NCBI GenBank assembly: GCA_016201045.1
Contig: JACQDM010000008.1
Coordinates: 744,001 to 808,000, forward strand
From: Afipia sp.
GTDB taxonomy: Bacteria > Pseudomonadota > Alphaproteobacteria > Rhizobiales > Xanthobacteraceae
Length of the DNA: 64,000 bases
Direction of reading: 5' to 3'
Positions 16,326 to 24,561 of this stretch are shown here, one piece after another. Position numbers and translations under genes: made by a program. Positions within the stretch are counted from its first letter, which is position 1; each line of letters begins with the position of its first letter. The notes under the pieces are model-generated. The model worked only from the letters and a program-made list of their open reading frames with translations, was not told the origin of the DNA and did not search any database.

Positions 16326-17522
16326 ATGAAATCGAAAATTTTGGCCGCTGCGGTTGCAGCATTCGCTTTGACGGCGGCGCTGCCTGCTTCGGCGCAGCAA
16401 GGCGTGAAGATCGGAATTCTCAACGACCAGTCCGGCGTCTATGCGGATTACGGCGGCAAGTGGTCGTATGAGGCGGCGCTGATGGCGGTGGAAGAATTCG
16501 GCGGCACGGTGCTCGGTCAGAAGATCGAAGTTGTCTCGGCCGACCATCAGAACAAGCCGGACCTCGGCGTCTCAATCGCGCGCCGCTGGTACGAAGTCGA
16601 AAACGTCGACATGATCACCGAACTGACGACCTCGTCGGTCGCGCTTGCGGTTCACGATCTGTCAAAGCAGATGAAGAAGATCGACATCGTGGTGGGTGCG
16701 GCGACGTCGCGCCTGACCGGCGATGCCTGCCAGCCTTACGGTTTCCATTGGGCCTACGACACCCGCGCACTGGGCGTCGGCACCGGCGGTGCCTTGACCG
16801 AAGCCGGCGGCAAGACTTGGTTCTTCATGACGGCGGATTACGCCTTCGGTTACGCGCTGGAAAAAGATACCGGCGATTTCGTCAAATCGAAGGGCGGCAC
16901 GGTCGTCGGGTCCGTTCGCATTCCGTTGAACTCGTCCGACTTCTCCTCGTTCCTGCTGCAGGCGCAAAGCTCGAAGGCGCAGATCATCGGACTTGCCAAT
17001 GCGGGACTCGATACGACGAACTCGATCAAGCAGGCGGCTGAGTTCGGAATCGTCAAGGGTGGACAGAAACTTGCCGGTCTCTTGTTCACGCTGGCTGAAG
17101 TTCACGGCCTTGGTCTGGAAGCAGCCCAGGGTTCGGTACTGACTGAAGGCTATTATTGGGATCGCGATGACAGGTCGCGCAATCTCGGCAACAAGTTCTT
17201 CAAGCGCACCGGGCGCATGCCGAACATGATCCAGGCCGGCACTTACTCGGCGGTGCTGTCGTATCTGAAGGCCGTGAAGGCCGCAGGCACCAAGGACACC
17301 GAGGCCGTCGCCAAGAAACTGAAAGAGCTTCCGGTGGACGACGACTTCGCACAAGGCAAGGTTCTCGCAAACGGCCGCATGGTGCATGACCTTTATCTGT
17401 TCGAGGTCAAGAAGCCCTCGGAGTCGAAGAAGCCTTGGGACTACTACAAGCAGATCTCGGTCGTGCCGGGTGACAAGGCGTTTTTTACCGTTGCCGAATC
17501 GGGCTGCAAGATCGGCCAATAA
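16326..17522 (+). CDS. Orphan Liv-type ABC transporter substrate-binding protein
   Basis: This 398-aa periplasmic binding protein has signal peptide MKSKILAAAVAAFALTAALP ending ASAQ, followed by GVKIGILNDQSGVYADYGG. It is clearly paralogous to the binding protein at 5694-6905: both contain ADHQNK, a TSRLTGDAC/SSRLTNDSC pair, and MTADYAFG/LTADYAFG. No permease or ATPase lies next to it, and a terminator follows at 17536. It may feed a ligand to the LivGFHM system of region 1 or to another transporter. A GGGAGAAC ribosome site precedes the ATG at 16326, which is preferred over 16290. Confidence 0.92.
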   Translation: MKSKILAAAVAAFALTAALPASAQQGVKIGILNDQSGVYADYGGKWSYEAALMAVEEFGGTVLGQKIEVVSADHQNKPDLGVSIARRWYEVENVDMITELTTSSVALAVHDLSKQMKKIDIVVGAATSRLTGDACQPYGFHWAYDTRALGVGTGGALTEAGGKTWFFMTADYAFGYALEKDTGDFVKSKGGTVVGSVRIPLNSSDFSSFLLQAQSSKAQIIGLANAGLDTTNSIKQAAEFGIVKGGQKLAGLLFTLAEVHGLGLEAAQGSVLTEGYYWDRDDRSRNLGNKFFKRTGRMPNMIQAGTYSAVLSYLKAVKAAGTKDTEAVAKKLKELPVDDDFAQGKVLANGRMVHDLYLFEVKKPSESKKPWDYYKQISVVPGDKAFFTVAESGCKIGQ

Positions 17523-17535
17523 GGAAGACCATTGC

Positions 17536-17570
17536 GGCCCGGCGATTTTTCGCCGGGCCATTTTTATTTT
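17536..17570 (+). terminator. Rho-independent terminator after the orphan binding protein
   Basis: GGCCCGGCG and CGCCGGGCC flank an ATTTTT loop, followed by ATTTTTATTTT. It begins 14 bases after the stop at 17522, so the binding-protein gene is a single-gene transcript. Confidence 0.85.
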
Positions 17571-17637
17571 GAACGCGATATCATCCCCAAGCGACCAACA
17601 GACTCGTGTCGTGGGTTACAGCTGAGAGGACACTATC

Positions 17638-17997
17638 ATGCGCATTTTTCTTGCGTTGACCTCATTCTCGGTCCTTGGGATGCAGTTGCTCATCGGTCCG
17701 GCTGCGGCGCAGTCTCCGCCGGTTTGCATTTACGACAGCAAGAACTACAGCGACGGCGCGTATATCTGCGCGCAGAAATCGATGATGCTCACTTGCGCTG
17801 TGGATGGCAACAAGGCGACTTGGAAGATCGTCACCGACAAGGACATCAACGACCGCTGTATCTCGCCGATCGCTCGCACAAATATCTCCGAACCGCGTGT
17901 CCGCCGGCGTCATTATATCCGGCCGGTCGCGGCCCGCATTTCTCCCGATCCAAACGCCAAATGCTTCCACTTCAACGGAAAGCGCTATTGCGAATAA
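17638..17997 (+). CDS. Small secreted cysteine-containing protein (possibly DUF1496-like)
   Basis: This 119-aa protein has a signal peptide (MRIFLALTSFSVLGMQLLIG ... AAAQ). The mature part begins PPVCIYDSKNYSDGAYICAQ, followed by MMLTCAVDGNKATWKIV. The CIYxxKxYSxGA pattern with a later Cys resembles DUF1496 proteins such as YnjH; the match is from memory of the pattern only. Six cysteines in the mature chain could pair in the periplasm, and the C-terminal part (RVRRRHYIRP) is basic. It is followed by tarD after about 100 bases. Function unknown. Confidence 0.65.
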   Translation: MRIFLALTSFSVLGMQLLIGPAAAQSPPVCIYDSKNYSDGAYICAQKSMMLTCAVDGNKATWKIVTDKDINDRCISPIARTNISEPRVRRRHYIRPVAARISPDPNAKCFHFNGKRYCE

Positions 17998-18095
17998 GCA
18001 TGGCTGCATAAGCGCAGTAAGAGGTTCAGGGCATCGAAATTCTGCTATTGGGAAGCGGAAATCTGCCTCTCCTGTCTGAAAAAAGCGAAAGCCCG

Positions 18096-19265
18096 ATGTC
18101 CGTCCGTATCGTTGATGTCCGCGAGATCACCAAGCCGATCTCGTCCCCGATCCGTAACGCCTATATCGATTTCACCAAGATGACGACGAGTCTTGTCGCC
18201 GTCGTTACCGACGTGAAACGCGACGGCAAGACGGTTGTTGGCTACGGCTTCAATTCCAACGGACGATATGGGCAGGGCGGGCTGATCCGCGAACGCTTCG
18301 CACCGCGCATTCTCGAAGCCGACCCCAAATCGTTGCTCGATGCGAGCGGCAGCAACCTCGATCCGGACAAGGTCTGGATTGCGATGATGTCGAACGAAAA
18401 GCCGGGCGGTCACGGAGAACGTTCGGTTGCCGTCGGCACGCTCGATATGGCGGTGTGGGATGCTGCGGCGAAGATCGCGGGCAAGCCGCTGTTCCGCTGG
18501 CTCGCTGAGCGTCATAAACGCAACGCCAATCCGCGTGTGTTCGTCTATGCGGCGGGCGGCTATTACTATCCGGGCAAAGATAATTCGGCCTTGCGCGCGG
18601 AGATGCGTGGCTATCTCGATCGCGGCTATAACGTCGTGAAAATGAAAATCGGTGGTGCGTCGCTCAAGGAAGATCAGGAGCGCATCGAAGCGGTGCTGAA
18701 GGAGATCGGTTCGCAGGCGCAGCTTGCAGTCGATGCCAACGGACGTTTCGATCTGGAGACCGCCATCGCCTATGCCAAGATGCTCAAGCGGTATCCGCTG
18801 TTCTGGTACGAGGAAATCGGCGACCCGCTCGACTTCGCGCTGCAGGCGACGATGGCCGACTATTATCCGGGTCCGATGGCGACGGGAGAGAATCTGTTCA
18901 GCCATCAGGACGCGCGCAATCTCATCAAGTATGGCGGTATGCGGCCGGATCGCGACTGGCTGCAATTCGACTGCGCACTGTCATACGGATTGTGTGAGTA
19001 CCAGCGCACGCTGGAAGTCCTGAAGACTCATGGCTGGTCGCCTTCGCGCTGCGTGCCGCATGGCGGGCATCAGATGTCGCTGAACATCGCGGCAGGTCTC
19101 GGCCTCGGCGGCAACGAAAGCTATCCCGATTTGTTTCAGCCTTACGGCGGCTTTCCTGATGGCGTGAAAGTCGAGAACGGCCACATCGTGATGCCGGATC
19201 TGCCGGGCATCGGCTTCGAGGGCAAATCCGATCTCTACAAAGAGATGAAGGCGCTGGCTTCTTAA
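18096..19265 (+). CDS. tarD: D(-)-tartrate dehydratase, enolase superfamily
   Basis: This 389-aa Mg2+-dependent enzyme dehydrates D-tartrate to oxaloacetate. The sequence closely follows the characterised Bradyrhizobium TarD as I recall it: it starts SVRIVDVREITKPISSPIRN and contains GYGFNSNGRYGQGGL. Catalytic features of the mandelate-racemase-type barrel are present: VVKMKIGG with the KxK base, metal ligands in VDANGR, YEEIGDP and TGENLF, and the His of PHGGHQM. The ATG at 18096 matches the family start; 16 further upstream residues from 18048 are not family-like. It is monocistronic, with a strong terminator immediately after. No tartrate transporter is adjacent. Confidence 0.93.
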   Translation: MSVRIVDVREITKPISSPIRNAYIDFTKMTTSLVAVVTDVKRDGKTVVGYGFNSNGRYGQGGLIRERFAPRILEADPKSLLDASGSNLDPDKVWIAMMSNEKPGGHGERSVAVGTLDMAVWDAAAKIAGKPLFRWLAERHKRNANPRVFVYAAGGYYYPGKDNSALRAEMRGYLDRGYNVVKMKIGGASLKEDQERIEAVLKEIGSQAQLAVDANGRFDLETAIAYAKMLKRYPLFWYEEIGDPLDFALQATMADYYPGPMATGENLFSHQDARNLIKYGGMRPDRDWLQFDCALSYGLCEYQRTLEVLKTHGWSPSRCVPHGGHQMSLNIAAGLGLGGNESYPDLFQPYGGFPDGVKVENGHIVMPDLPGIGFEGKSDLYKEMKALAS

Positions 19266-19269
19266 AATG

Positions 19270-19296
19270 AAAAGCCCCGCATGATGCGGGGCTTTT
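19270..19296. terminator. Bidirectional terminator between tarD and a convergent small gene
   Basis: AAAAGCCCCGCAT is exactly complementary to ATGCGGGGCTTTT across one base. The stem ends in T runs on both strands. It lies 4 bases after the tarD stop and 20 bases before the end of the minus-strand gene at 19316. Confidence 0.9.
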
Positions 19297-19315
19297 GCTT
19301 TCGCTCGATTGGTGT

Positions 19316-19561
19316 TTACCGGCCGTTGCCGCGGCACGCGCCGCCGGGACCGATATGATATCCCCGCGGGCAGGCGTGTGCGCCCGGATCGGCGAAGTTC
19401 TTCAAACATCCGCCATTCGGTCCGCGATGCCACCCCGCCCCGCAGCCGCCGGCCACTTGAACGATATCGCTCGTGGTGCCGCCCGTTGCGGCAAGCGGAA
19501 GCGCCATTGCGGGCGCGATGGCCACGCTCGCGAAGAAGAGAGCAGAGATAATAGTTTTCAT
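19316..19561 (-). CDS. Small secreted GCG_CRPN-type protein
   Basis: This 81-aa protein starts with signal peptide MKTIISALFFASVAIAPAMA. The mature part contains VQVAGGCGAGWHRGPNGGC and then ACPRGYHIGPGGACRGNGR, a Gly/Cys-rich arrangement with two W/Y-H-x-GPxGxC units. This matches the small GCG_CRPN family found widely in Bradyrhizobium-like bacteria. A ribosome site, GGGAGGACAC, precedes the ATG. Function is unknown; a secreted envelope or stress role is speculation. The next gene upstream on the same strand encodes another small exported protein, 18 bases away. Confidence 0.78.
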   Translation of the reverse strand: MKTIISALFFASVAIAPAMALPLAATGGTTSDIVQVAGGCGAGWHRGPNGGCLKNFADPGAHACPRGYHIGPGGACRGNGR

Positions 19562-19579
19562 TGTGTCCTCCCGGTCTGG

Positions 19580-19822
19580 TCAATGGGCGGCAAATGCGAT
19601 GCCGGCGCGAACTTCGTTGATGGCGTTATCGATCAATGCGAGCGCTCGCTCGCGGTGACCACCCTTGTTCGGTGTGGCTGCCGCCAATTCACCGCGTGCG
19701 CTCTGAAGAAAAGTAAGGGTCTCCGCCATATGCGGCTGCGCGGCGACGGCGTAGCCGACGCCCACACTCGCTGCGACAACGCCGCTGAACAGCGCTAGAC
19801 GGGTCGGCGAAAATCTCGGCAT
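19580..19822 (-). CDS. Small exported or membrane-anchored helical protein
   Basis: This 80-aa protein has an N-terminal hydrophobic segment (LALFSGVVAASVGVGYAVAA) that is a signal peptide or anchor. A helical region follows, QPHMAETLTFLQSARGELAA ... KGGHRERALALIDNAINEV. Similar small proteins with the KGGHR pattern occur in this bacterial group; none has a known function that I can name. A GGAGAG ribosome site precedes the start. It probably forms a two-gene unit with the GCG_CRPN gene downstream. Confidence 0.7.
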   Translation of the reverse strand: MPRFSPTRLALFSGVVAASVGVGYAVAAQPHMAETLTFLQSARGELAAATPNKGGHRERALALIDNAINEVRAGIAFAAH

Positions 19823-19920
19823 GCAGGCTCTCCTTTTCGATATGAAGTTTGTCGAGGTTGCGTATTGGCAGTCCCAAACCCGGAATCGGGTGCGGCGATT
19901 TATCGCTTCAAATTTGCAGA

Positions 19921-19970
19921 TCGCTTGGACTGACCGGCGCTGGTAGGGCGTCGCATGGACTGACAGGCGC
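19921..19970 (+). repeat. 20-bp direct repeat upstream of the AraC-type regulator gene
   Basis: Bases 19921-19940 and 19951-19970 match at 18 of 20 positions (core TGGACTGAC-GGCGC) with an exact 30-base period. They end five bases before the regulator ATG at 19975. Direct repeats of about this size are typical AraC-family sites, so autoregulation is possible. Confidence 0.5.
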
Positions 19971-19974
19971 CACG

Positions 19975-21045
19975 ATGGAACTCACAGCTTCACAACATCG
20001 TGCAGTGGTCACACGCTGCCACTATACTAACTTTGCAACAAATTCGCATGTGCAATTCACTGGGAATTCGACGCGCGTGAGCATTGTTCGAAAAGTCCTC
20101 TCGACCGATCTCTTTCCGGCGCATCTTAACGATCGTCAACGCTATATGACGTTCGCCGAACTGTTCGAGCACTTCTCCAATACGGGCGAACTCGATCCCG
20201 CCGACGATGTGCCGTTCAAGGCGGCGATGAATTCGATTTCCATCGGCACGACGCTGATCGGCCGTTGTGACGGGACCTTCACCAAGGTCCGGCGCGAGAA
20301 ACGCCAGATTCTTCAAACCAACGACGATCGCTACTGCCTCGCGCGGAACGCGCAAGCGCACGACGCTTGGGTCGTGCATCGCGGCAAGGAATTTCGTCTG
20401 CGACCCGGAAGCATGGCAATTCTCAAGCTCGACGAAACATTCACCGGGATGGACGGTGTCAACCACAAGCGATTTACCAACGTGCATCTGCCGATGCTGG
20501 CGTTGAAGGCGATGGTGAAGAATGTCGACGATCTCGTCGGTGTCGAGTTTGCTCCAGGTGGAGCGCTGTCGCTGGCGATGGATTACAGCGAACTTGTGCT
20601 CGACAATGCACGCGTCGCCGACGAAGCCGGGCCGCTTGTCGCGGCGCATCTGCTCGATCTCGTCGCGATGGGTCTCGGGACCCGCGACGATACGGCCGAA
20701 ACAGCGCGGCGGCGGGGCTTGCGCGAAGTCCGCCTCACGCAGGTGATGCTGATCCTCAACGAACGCTTTGCCGAGCCGGACTTCTCAGCGCAGAAACTTG
20801 CAGTGACTGCAGGGCTTTCGGAGCGCTACGTCAACGAATTACTCTACGAAGCAGGCGCGAGCTTCAGCACGCGATTGCTGGAATTGCGTCTGCGCAAGGT
20901 CGTCGATCTTCTGGTGCAGGCCGATCAGCGCAAAATCAGCGAAATCGCCTTCGCCTGTGGCTTCAACGATCTGTCTTACTTCAATCGCTGCTTCCGCCGA
21001 CGTTTCGGCCTGACACCGACCGCCGCCCGCGCGCGTCAGGCATAA
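19975..21045 (+). CDS. AraC-family transcriptional regulator
   Basis: This 356-aa regulator has a C-terminal double helix-turn-helix. The first is LSAQKLAVTAGLSERYVNELLYEAG-like at about residues 262-290. The second is KISEIAFACGFNDLSYFNRCFRRRFGLTPT near the end, with the strongly conserved 'FxxxSYFxRxF+++FG.TP' pattern. The N-terminal about 200 residues form an AraC-binding-like (cupin-type) sensor domain, as in regulators of the FeaR/AlkB-like type. The ATG at 19975 is preferred; a longer frame to 19849 would run across the direct repeat at 19921-19970. The target may be the convergent aldo/keto reductase or a remote gene. Confidence 0.88.
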   Translation: MELTASQHRAVVTRCHYTNFATNSHVQFTGNSTRVSIVRKVLSTDLFPAHLNDRQRYMTFAELFEHFSNTGELDPADDVPFKAAMNSISIGTTLIGRCDGTFTKVRREKRQILQTNDDRYCLARNAQAHDAWVVHRGKEFRLRPGSMAILKLDETFTGMDGVNHKRFTNVHLPMLALKAMVKNVDDLVGVEFAPGGALSLAMDYSELVLDNARVADEAGPLVAAHLLDLVAMGLGTRDDTAETARRRGLREVRLTQVMLILNERFAEPDFSAQKLAVTAGLSERYVNELLYEAGASFSTRLLELRLRKVVDLLVQADQRKISEIAFACGFNDLSYFNRCFRRRFGLTPTAARARQA

Positions 21046-21061
21046 CTGACGCTGAATCCGT

Positions 21062-22087
21062 TCAGGCCGGGATACGGCCCGCATGGTGGCGCGCCACCAT
21101 CCATTGCGGATATTCGACCTTATATGCGCTGGCCTTGTCGAGCGCCGCAAGTTCATCCGCCGAAAGTTTGATGTCGGCTGCGGCAAGATTGTCGTTGAGC
21201 TGCTCGACCGTCTTGGCACCGACGATCACGCTCATGATCGCTTTCTGATGGAGTACCCACGCAATTGCGATGCGGGCGACAGAAACATTGTGGGCCTTTG
21301 CGATGGGTCGCATCGCATCCACCACATCGAACGCGTGCTCCTTGTCCACTGGCGGGAAATCGAAAATGACGCGGCGGGCATCGTTCGGCGTCGCCACGTC
21401 GCGCCCGAATTTCCCCGAGAGTAATCCGCCGGCCAGCGGCGACCACACCATGATTCCGAGATTTTCCTCGAGTGCCAGCGGCATGATTTCACGCTCGAGA
21501 TCGCGGGTCGCAATCGTGTAGTGAACCTGCATGGATTCAAATCGTGCGTAGTTGTGCCGGGCTGATACGCCGAGGGCTTTCATCGCCCGCCACGCCGGCA
21601 TGTTCGAGCAACCGATATAGCGTACCTTGCCCTGCCGAACGAGGTCGTCGAGCGCGCGCAAAGTTTCGTCGATCGGTGTTGCAAGATCAGAGCTGTGGAT
21701 TTGATACAGATCGATGTGATCGAGTTGCAACCGCTTCAGACTGGCTTCGACGGCATCCATGATGTGTCCGCGCGACAAGCCGACCGAATTCGGCCCCGGC
21801 CCAGTGCGCACGCGAACTTTCGTCGCGATGATAACTTCGTCGCGTTTGACTTTGAGATCGCGCAGCGCCTGACCGAGAATGGTTTCCGACAATCCCTCCG
21901 AATAGACATTGGCCGTGTCGATGAAATTAACGCCGGCCTTCAGCGCTGCATCGACGAGCGCATTCGATCCTGATTGATTGACCTGGCCCATCTTCTTCCA
22001 CATCTCGCCCTGGCCGCCGAACGTCATGGTACCGAGACAGATTTCGGAAACGAACATGCCGGTGCGGCCGAGCGGACGGTATTTCAT
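21062..22087 (-). CDS. Aldo/keto reductase
   Basis: This 341-aa NADPH-dependent TIM-barrel oxidoreductase of the AKR superfamily (YajO/Tas-like group) starts MKYRPLGRTGMFVSEICLGT. The catalytic tetrad is visible: Asp and Tyr in FIDTANVYSEG, Lys in IIATKVRVRTG, His in YQIHSSD. Cofactor-binding residues are in the C-terminal region (ALDDLVRQGKVRYIGCSN in the middle and IVGAKTVEQLNDNL near the end). A GAGGATCG ribosome site precedes 22087; the longer frame to 22183 has no family match. It is convergent with the AraC gene. Substrate unknown. Confidence 0.92.
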   Translation of the reverse strand: MKYRPLGRTGMFVSEICLGTMTFGGQGEMWKKMGQVNQSGSNALVDAALKAGVNFIDTANVYSEGLSETILGQALRDLKVKRDEVIIATKVRVRTGPGPNSVGLSRGHIMDAVEASLKRLQLDHIDLYQIHSSDLATPIDETLRALDDLVRQGKVRYIGCSNMPAWRAMKALGVSARHNYARFESMQVHYTIATRDLEREIMPLALEENLGIMVWSPLAGGLLSGKFGRDVATPNDARRVIFDFPPVDKEHAFDVVDAMRPIAKAHNVSVARIAIAWVLHQKAIMSVIVGAKTVEQLNDNLAAADIKLSADELAALDKASAYKVEYPQWMVARHHAGRIPA

Positions 22088-22231
22088 GGGCGATCCTCGA
22101 TATTTTGTTTTGGCGCACGACGGCGCCGGCAATGCGGTATGGGAATGCCGGACGCTATCAAGCCGCTGCGAAGGCGGCAACACACGGTCAATTGATGGAG
22201 GTAGGTCGAATGACGCCTCGATGCTGCAACG

Positions 22232-23455
22232 TCACGAATTGACGTGGATGAAATCGCGCAGCAGCGGATAGATTTCGCTGTTCCACTTCTTGCCGCTAAA
22301 GACTCCATAATGGCCGACACCGGCCTGCATGTGATGCACTTTGCGATAGGCTCGCACGCCGGTGCAGAGATCTTGGGCCGCAAGAGTTTGCCCAATCGAG
22401 CAGATGTCGTCCTTCTCGCCTTCCACTGTCATCAGCCCCATCTTTTTGATCGAGCCGGGCTTCACGGGGCGGCCTTTGTAGGCGAGCTTACCCTGCGGCA
22501 AGAGATGCTCCTGAAATACGTCGCGGATCGTGTCGATGTAGAAATCCGCCGGCAAATCCATGACCGCGAAATATTCGTCGTAGAAGGTCTTGATGGTTTC
22601 AGCCTTCTCGATGTCGCCGTTGGCCAGATGCTCGTACAGATCCTTGTGCGACTTGATGTGGCGTTCGAGATTCATCGACATGAATGCCGTGACCTGGATG
22701 AAGCCCGGATAGACCTTGCGCCACGCGCCCTTGCACTGCATCGGCACGTAGTTGATGAGATTGTCCTCGAACCATTTCAGCGGCTTCGACACCGCAAATT
22801 CGTTGACCTTGGTTGGCGAGATGCGCGTATCGATCGGCCCCGCCATCAATGTCAGGCTTGCGGGCCGGGCCGGATGATTGTCTTCCGACATGATTGCGCA
22901 GGCTGCGAGCGCCGACACTGACGGCTGACAGATCGCGATCATGTGAGACTTCGGCCCGATCTTGCCCATGAATTCGATGAGGTGCTCGGTGTATTCGTCG
23001 AGTCCGAATTTTCCGGCTTCAACGGGAATGTCGCGCGGGTTGTGCCAGTCGGTGATGTAGACATCGTGGTCCTGCAGTAGCGTCTGCACCGTGCCGCGCA
23101 AAAGCGTTGCAAAATGTCCGGACATCGGCGCGACCAGCAGTACCTTCGGCTGTCCCGGGGCGCCGCCTTTCTTGAAATGGAGAAGCGAGCCGAACGGCGT
23201 CGACCAGGCGACTTCTTCGATAATCGGATATTTGCCGTTGCCGACGAGTACGGGTTTGATGTCGTAGTCGGGCCGCGCATAGGTGAGCGTCGTGCGCGAG
23301 ATCAGTTCGAGTGCAGCCGCGAGCCGGCCGAACACCTTGTCGGACAGACCTTCTGGCAAAAGCTTGATCGCGGCCTTGCCGGATGCGGCGCTGTTTCGGA
23401 ACGGCGCCAGCATGTCCATCGTGTTCTGATAGGCCTGATACAACATGGGCGACAT
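22232..23455 (-). CDS. phaZ: Intracellular polyhydroxyalkanoate depolymerase (PhaZ-type)
   Basis: This enzyme of about 407 aa hydrolyses intracellular PHB granules and belongs to the PHB_depo_C family. Recognisable segments are the N-terminal MLYQAYQNTMDMLAPFRNSA and the nucleophile region HMIAICQPSVSALAACA, where the nucleophile is Cys instead of the lipase-box Ser. This is as in the Ralstonia intracellular enzyme PhaZ1. Others are VYITDWHNPRDIPVEAGKF and the C-terminal His in GVGHYGVFSGKKW. The start is uncertain among 23446, 23455 and 23464; an AGGA sits about ten bases before 23455. No phasin or synthase gene is adjacent. It is separated by 144 bases from the reductase gene downstream. 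Confidence 0.9.
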   Translation of the reverse strand: MSPMLYQAYQNTMDMLAPFRNSAASGKAAIKLLPEGLSDKVFGRLAAALELISRTTLTYARPDYDIKPVLVGNGKYPIIEEVAWSTPFGSLLHFKKGGAPGQPKVLLVAPMSGHFATLLRGTVQTLLQDHDVYITDWHNPRDIPVEAGKFGLDEYTEHLIEFMGKIGPKSHMIAICQPSVSALAACAIMSEDNHPARPASLTLMAGPIDTRISPTKVNEFAVSKPLKWFEDNLINYVPMQCKGAWRKVYPGFIQVTAFMSMNLERHIKSHKDLYEHLANGDIEKAETIKTFYDEYFAVMDLPADFYIDTIRDVFQEHLLPQGKLAYKGRPVKPGSIKKMGLMTVEGEKDDICSIGQTLAAQDLCTGVRAYRKVHHMQAGVGHYGVFSGKKWNSEIYPLLRDFIHVNS

Positions 23456-23632
23456 CCGATTCATTCCTGCCTTTGTGCCATGCAACATCGAAGCCAAATC
23501 GCCGTCAATCCGGCGGCCGGATTGGCATGTGGTTTGCTGAGTTGAACAGGACGCAGGCGCTTAAATCGCGGGCAGAAATCGCCCGTTGCATAGGCGCGTG
23601 TGCGTCCGTTCGGCGTGCGGAGGCATAAACTT

Positions 23633-24286
23633 ATGGCAAAAGCGACACTCACGATCAGCAGCAAGAACTATTCGTCGTGGTCGCTGCGTGGCTGGCTGAT
23701 GACGAAGTTTTCCGGTCTCGAGTTCGATGAGATTCTCGTCGCCGCCGACGATCCAAGCATAAAGGCGGAAATGCTGCTGCTGTCGTCGTCGATTCTGGTG
23801 CCCTGTCTGCGCCATGAGGGCGCGACGGTTTGGGATACGTTGGCCATCGGCGAGTATCTCAACGATCTCTTTCCCGAAGCAGGTTTGTTGCCGAAAGAGC
23901 GCATTCCACGGGCACATTGCCGCTCGATCTGCGGCGAGATTCATTCAGGCTTCGCCACGCTTCGCTCGTCACTGCCGGTGAATATTCGCGGACATTTTCC
24001 GGGCTTCAAAATCTGGTCGCGCGCGCAGGCGGACATCGATCGTGTCTGCGCGATCTGGAGCGATTGTCTGGAAAAATCCGGCGGGCCGTTTCTGTTCGGT
24101 CATCGCTCGATGGCGGACGCGATGTATGCGCCGGTCGTGACGCGTTTTCTCACCTACGACGTGCAGATCAATTCGACGCTTGCGGCTTATGGAAAGCGCG
24201 TGATGACGCTGCCGGAAATGGCGGAGTGGGTTGCTGCCGCGAGCGCGGAGCCTGCAGAAATCGAGGAGCTCGAGGTCGAATATTAG
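23633..24286 (+). CDS. Glutathione S-transferase family protein
   Basis: This 217-aa GST has an N-terminal thioredoxin-fold domain starting ATLTISSKNYSSWSLRGWL; Ser residues in SSWSLR are positioned for glutathione. The conserved cis-Pro and following region read SSILVPCLRHEGATVWDTLAIGEYL, the usual 'VP.L...g..i.ds.aI..YL' pattern. The C-terminal helical domain follows from about residue 85. A GGAGG ribosome site lies nine bases before the ATG at 23633. It is divergent from phaZ. Substrate unknown. Confidence 0.88.
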   Translation: MAKATLTISSKNYSSWSLRGWLMTKFSGLEFDEILVAADDPSIKAEMLLLSSSILVPCLRHEGATVWDTLAIGEYLNDLFPEAGLLPKERIPRAHCRSICGEIHSGFATLRSSLPVNIRGHFPGFKIWSRAQADIDRVCAIWSDCLEKSGGPFLFGHRSMADAMYAPVVTRFLTYDVQINSTLAAYGKRVMTLPEMAEWVAAASAEPAEIEELEVEY

Positions 24287-24561
24287 GCATCGCGCACGCC
24301 ATCGTGCCTGATCGCTGTGCCGATTCTCATTGATATGAGCGAGGCGACTTAAGCCGACCGCAAATGCCCCGCGCTTTTGTCGAGCGCGGTTGGATACTTG
24401 CCTCGGTGGAAGTGCGCTTCGTCCTCTGGATTCAGCCACAACTTGCACTGCTCAAAACTTGTTCTGGCATCCCACCGGAATTCAGAAGACGTGGCGCGAG
24501 ATTCGCATGGTGCATTGCAGAAACAGCTGGGCGCGGCCAGCGCGCCTGCTTGGAGGCTGCA

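Noticed and set aside
18045-18965. 306-aa open frame antisense to tarD
   Set aside because: No domain or ribosome site; the sense gene is a clear tartrate dehydratase.
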